Source: Archivesica marissinica
Taxonomy: Eukaryota > Mollusca > Bivalvia > Venerida > Vesicomyidae
Length of the DNA stretch: 64,000 nt
Reading direction: 5' to 3'
Assembly (NCBI GenBank): GCA_014843695.1
Contig: CM026402.1
Location: 12,825,512-12,889,511 of the forward strand
Shown here: positions 59,301-64,000 of the stretch, in pieces
How the letters are laid out: the number at the start of each line of letters is the position of its first letter
How positions within the stretch are numbered: the stretch's first letter is position 1
Made by a program: the position numbers and the translations under genes
Notes under the pieces: model-generated
Databases searched by the model: none
Told to the model about the DNA's origin: nothing
The model's input: the letters and a program-made list of their open reading frames with translations, nothing else

Positions 59301-62300
59301 ATTACCAAGTCTAGCATCCTTACAACAAGCATTACCAAGTCTAGCATCCTTACAACAAGCATTACCAAGTCTAGCATCCTTACAACAAGCATTACCAAGT
59401 CTAGCATCCTTACAACAAGCATTACCAAGTCTAGCATCCTTACAACAAGCATTACCAAGTCTAGCATCCTTACAACAAGCATTACCAAGTCTAGCATCCT
59501 TACAACAAGCATTACCAAGTCTAGCATCCTTACAACAAGCATTACCAAGTCTAGCATCCTTACAACAAGCATTACCAAGTCTAGCATCCTTACATCAAGC
59601 ATAACCAAGTCTAGCATCCTTACAACAAGCATTACCAAGTCTAGCATCCTTACAACAAGCATAACCAAGTCTAGCATCCTTACAACAAGCATTACCAAGT
59701 CTAGCATCCTTACAACAAGCATTACCAAGTCTAGCATCCTTACATCAAGCATAACCAAGTCTAGCATCCTTACAACAAGCATTACCAAGTCTAGCATCCT
59801 TACAACAAGCATTACCAAGTCTAGCATCCTTACAACAAGCATTACCAAGTCTAGCATCCTTACAACAAGCATAACCAAGTCTAGCATCCTTACATCAAGC
59901 ATAACCAAGTCTAGCATCTTTACAACAAGCATTACCAAGTCTAGCATCCTTACAACAAGCATTACCAAGTCTAGCATCCTTACAACAAGCATTACCAAGT
60001 CTAGCATCCTTACATCAAGCATAGCCAAGTCTAGCATCCTTACAACAAGCATTACCAAGTCTAGCATCCTTACAACAAGCATTACCAAGTCTAGCATCCT
60101 TACAACAAGCATTACCAAGTCTAGCATCCTTACAACAAGCATTACCAAGTCTAGCATCCTTACAACAAGCATTACCAAGTCTAGCATCCTTACAATAAGC
60201 ATTACCAAGTCTAGCATCCTTACAACAAGCATTACCAAGTCTAGCATCCTTACAACAAGCATTACCAAGTCTAGCATCCTTACAACAAGCATTACCAAGT
60301 CTAGCATCCTTACAACAAGCATTACCAAGTCTAGCATCCTTACAACAAGCATTACCAAGTCTAGCATCCTTACAACAAGCATTACCAAGTCTAGCATCCT
60401 TACATCAAGCATTACCAAGTCTAGCATCCTTACAACAAGCATTACCAAGTCTAGCATCCTTACAACAAGCATTACCAAGTCTAGCATCCTTACAACAAGC
60501 ATAACCAAGTCTAGCATCCTTACAACAAGCATAACCAAGTCTAGCATCCTTACATCAAGCATAACCAAGTCTAGCATCTTTACAACAAGCATTACCAAGT
60601 CTAGCATCCTTACAACAAGCATTATCAAGTCTAGCATCCTTACAACAAGATTACCAAGTCTAGCATCTTACATCAAGCATAGCCAAGTCTAGCATCCTTA
60701 CAACAAGCATTACCAAGTCTAGCATCCTTACAACAAGCATTACCAAGTCTAGCATCCTTACAACAAGCATTACCAAGTCTAGCATCCTTACAACAAGCAT
60801 TACCAAGTCTAGCATCCTTACAACAAGCATTACCAAGTCTAGCATCCTTACAATAAGCATTACCAAGTCTAGCATCCTTACAACAAGCATTGCCAAGTCT
60901 AGCATCCTTACAATAAGCATTACCAAGTCTAGCATCCTTACAACAAGCATTACCAAGTCTAGCATCCTTACAACAAGCATTACCAAGTCTAGCATCCTTA
61001 CAACAAGCATTACCAAGTCTAGCATCCTTACAACAAGCATTACCAAGTCTAGCATCCTTACAACAAGCATTACCAAGTCTAGCATCCTTACAACAAGCAT
61101 TACCAAGTCTAGCATCCTTACAACAAGCATTACCAAGTCTAGCATCCTTACAACAAGCATTACCAAGTCTAGCATCCTTACAACAAGCATTACCAAGTCT
61201 AGCATCCTTACAACAAGCATTACCAAGTCTAGCATCCTTACAACAAGCATTACCAAGTCTAGCATCCTTACAACAAGCATTACCAAGTCTAGCATCCTTA
61301 CAACAAGCATTACCAAGTCTAGCATCCTTACAACAAGCATTACCAAGTCTAGCATCCTTACAACAAGCATTACCAAGTCTAGCATCCTTACAACAAGCAT
61401 TACCAAGTCTAGCATCCTTACAACAAGCATTACCAAGTCTAGCATCCTTACAACAAGCATTACCAAGTCTAGCATCCTTACAACAAGCATTACCAAGTCT
61501 AGCATCCTTACAACAAGCATTACCAAGTCTAGCATCCTTACAACAAGCATTACCAAGTCTAGCATCCTTACATCAAGCATTACCAAGTCTAGCATCCTTA
61601 CAACAAGCATTACCAAGTCTAGCATCCTTACAACAAGCATTACCAAGTCTAGCATCCTTACATCAAGCATAACCAAGTCTAGCATCCTTACAACAAGCAT
61701 TACCAAGTCTAGCATCCTTACAACAAGCATTACCAAGTCTAGCATCCTTACAACAAGCATAACCAAGTCTAGCATCCTTACAACAAGCATAACCAAGTCT
61801 AGCATCCTTACAACAAGCATAACCAAGTCTAGCATCCTTACATCAAGCATAACCAAGTCTAGCATCCTTACAACAAGCATTACCAAGTCTAGCATCCTTA
61901 CAACAAGCATTACCAAGTCTAGCATCCTTACATCAAGCATTACCAAGTCTAGCATCCTTACAACAAGCATTACCAAGTCTAGCATCCTTACAACAAGCAT
62001 TACCAAGTCTAGCATCCTTACAACAAGCATTACCAAGTCTAGCATCCTTACAACAAGCATTACCAAGTCTAGCATCCTTACAACAAGCATTACCAAGTCT
62101 AGCATCCTTACAACAAGCATTACCAAGTCTAGCATCCTTACAACAAGCATTACCAAGTCTAGCATCCTTACAACAAGCATAACCAAGTCTAGCATCCTTA
62201 CAACAAGCATTACCAAGTCTAGCATCCTTACATCAAGCATAACCAAGTCTAGCATCTTTACAACAAGCATTACCAAGTCTAGCATCCTTACAACAAGCAT

Positions 62301-64000
62301 TACCAAGTCTAGCATCCTTACAACAAGCATTACCAAGTCTAGCATCCTTACATCAAGCATTACCAAGTCTAGCATCCTTACAACAAGCATTACCAAGTCT
62401 AGCATCCTTACATCAAGCATAACCAAGTCTAGCATCCTTACAACAAGCATTACCAAGTCTAGCATCCTTACAACAAGCATTACCAAGTCTAGCATCCTTA
62501 CAACAAGCATAACCAAGTCTAGCATCCTTACAACAAGCATAACCAAGTCTAGCATCCTTACATCAAGCATAACCAAGTCTAGCATCTTTACAACAAGCAT
62601 TACCAAGTCTAGCATCCTTACAACAAGCATTACCAAGTCTAGCATCCTTACAACAAGCATTACCAAGTCTAGCATCCTTACAACAAGCATTACCAAGTCT
62701 AGCATCCTTACAACAAGCATTACCAAGTCTAGCATCCTTACAACAAGCATTACCAAGTCTAGCATCCTTACAACAAGCATTACCAAGTCTAGCATCCTTA
62801 CAACAAGCATTACCAAGTCTAGCATCCTTACAACAAGCATTACCAAGTCTAGCATCCTTACAACAAGCATTACCAAGTCTAGCATCCTTACAACAAGCAT
62901 TACCAAGTCTAGCATCCTTACAACAAGCATTACCAAGTCTAGCATCCTTACAACAAGCATTACCAAGTCTAGCATCCTTACAACAAGCATTACCAAGTCT
63001 AGCATCCTTACAACAAGCATAACCAAGTCTAGCATCCTTACATCAAGCATAACCAAGTCTAGCATCCTTACAACAAGCATTACCAAGTCTAGCATCCTTA
63101 CAACAAGCATTACCAAGTCTAGCATCCTTACAACAAGCATTACCAAGTCTAGCATCCTTACAACAAGCATTACCAAGTCTAGCATCCTTACAACAAGCAT
63201 TACCAAGTCTAGCATCCTTACATCAAGCATAACCAAGTCTAGCATCCTTACAACAAGCATTACCAAGTCTAGCATCCTTACAACAAGCATTACCAAGTCT
63301 AGCATCCTTACAACAAGCATAACCAAGTCTAGCATCCTTACAACAAGCATAACCAAGTCTAGCATCCTTACATCAAGCATAACCAAGTCTAGCATCCTTA
63401 CAACAAGCATTACCAAGTCTAGCATCCTTACAACAAGCATTACCAAGTCTAGCATCCTTACAACAAGCATTACCAAGTCTAGCATCCTTACACAAGCATC
63501 CAAGTCTAGCATCCTTACAACAAGCATTACCAAGTCTAGCATCCTTACAACAAGCATTACCAAGTCTAGCATCCTTACAACAAGCATTACCAAGTCTAGC
63601 ATCCTTACAACAAGCATTACCAAGTCTAGCATCCTTACAACAAGCATTACCAAGTCTAGCATCCTTACAACAAGCATAACCAAGTCTAGCATCCTTACAA
63701 CAAGCATTACCAAGTCTAGCATCCTTACAACAAGCATTACCAAGTCTAGCATCCTTACAACAAGCATTACCAAGTCTAGCATCCTTACAACAAGCATTAC
63801 CAAGTCTAGCATCCTTACAATAAGCATTACCAAGTCTAGCATCCTTACAACAAGCATTACCAAGTCTAGCATCCTTACAACAAGCATTACCAAGTCTAGC
63901 ATCCTTACAACAAGCATTACCAAGTCTAGCATCCTTACAACAAGCATTACCAAGTCTAGCATCCTTACAACAAGCATTACCAAGTCTAGCATCCTTACCT
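56318..64000. repeat. 30-bp satellite array, at least 7.7 kb
   Basis: About 256 copies of a 30-bp unit (CTAGCATCCTTACAACAAGC then ATTACCAAGT), open at both ends (gap on the left, window end on the right). Common variants are ACATCAAGC for ACAACAAGC and CATAACC for CATTACC, often together. Being 10 codons long, the unit yields huge open frames: minus strand MLDLVMLVVR repeated (1110, 706 and 471 codons) and plus strand SSILTTSITK. These are broken only at unit-damaging indels near 56549, 57085, 59212-59224, 60649-60668 and 63490. No start, splice or flanking context supports a gene. Confidence 0.97.

Noticed and set aside
60660..63992. 1110-codon minus-strand frame
   Set aside because: Pure 30-bp satellite, also open on the plus strand, and broken by unit indels elsewhere in the array.

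Overview
This is eukaryotic, intergenic, repeat-dominated DNA. AT-rich unique stretches, CR1/Jockey-like non-LTR retrotransposon (LINE) pieces, at least five tRNA-headed SINE families, palindromic MITE-like elements and many unrelated minisatellites point to an animal genome. A bivalve mollusc is my best guess (a dreissenid-like genome is only an impression); the species cannot be fixed from this sequence. There is no operon-like organisation, no rRNA or CRISPR array, and no host gene I can recognise. Nearly all long open frames are by-products of stop-free tandem repeats.

Layout. 1-4146: a 50-bp minisatellite, SINE copies (families A, B, D) and unique DNA. 4147-4888: a 48-bp tandem array running into a 1000-N gap (4889-5888). 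5889-6710: 3' end of a LINE on the minus strand. 6710-14013: SINEs, a 49-bp array (8657-9234), a 118-bp repeat (11473-11775) and an 85/72-bp array (11801-13185). 14014-23755: a ~9.7-kb array of a 50/47-bp unit with higher-order duplications. 24232-24818: a 17-bp array. 25514-29332: a 3.8-kb array of an 11-bp unit. 29392-32625: the best preserved LINE, 5'-truncated inside its endonuclease, with a reverse transcriptase broken by one in-frame stop, bounded by a 13-bp target-site duplication. 32640-36196: unique DNA, a hairpin, SINEs and a MITE. 36197-36730: (TCTG)n entering a second 1000-N gap. 37731-37955: the same 48-bp satellite as at 4147-4888. 38880-40455: a 38-bp array. 40745-49545: LINE fragments, SINEs, a 46-bp array, a 1.35-kb nested palindrome (46368-47722) and a SINE split by a LINE. 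49696-50523: a TIR-bounded element with a central hairpin. 51128-51737: a MITE whose terminal repeat grades into a 36-bp minisatellite. 52440-55317: a promoter-like block and duplicated sequence. 55318-56317: a third 1000-N gap. 56318-64000: a 30-bp satellite running off the window.

Tandem arrays cover roughly 28 kb of the 61 kb that is not N, in more than a dozen families with unrelated units. The elements interact as insertions rather than as pathways: LINE 3' machinery probably mobilised the SINEs, two insertions show clear target-site duplications, one SINE sits in a single arm of a palindrome, and one minisatellite appears to have grown out of a MITE end. Three gaps of exactly 1000 N mark unresolved scaffold joins, all touching repeats, so order and array lengths should be treated with caution.
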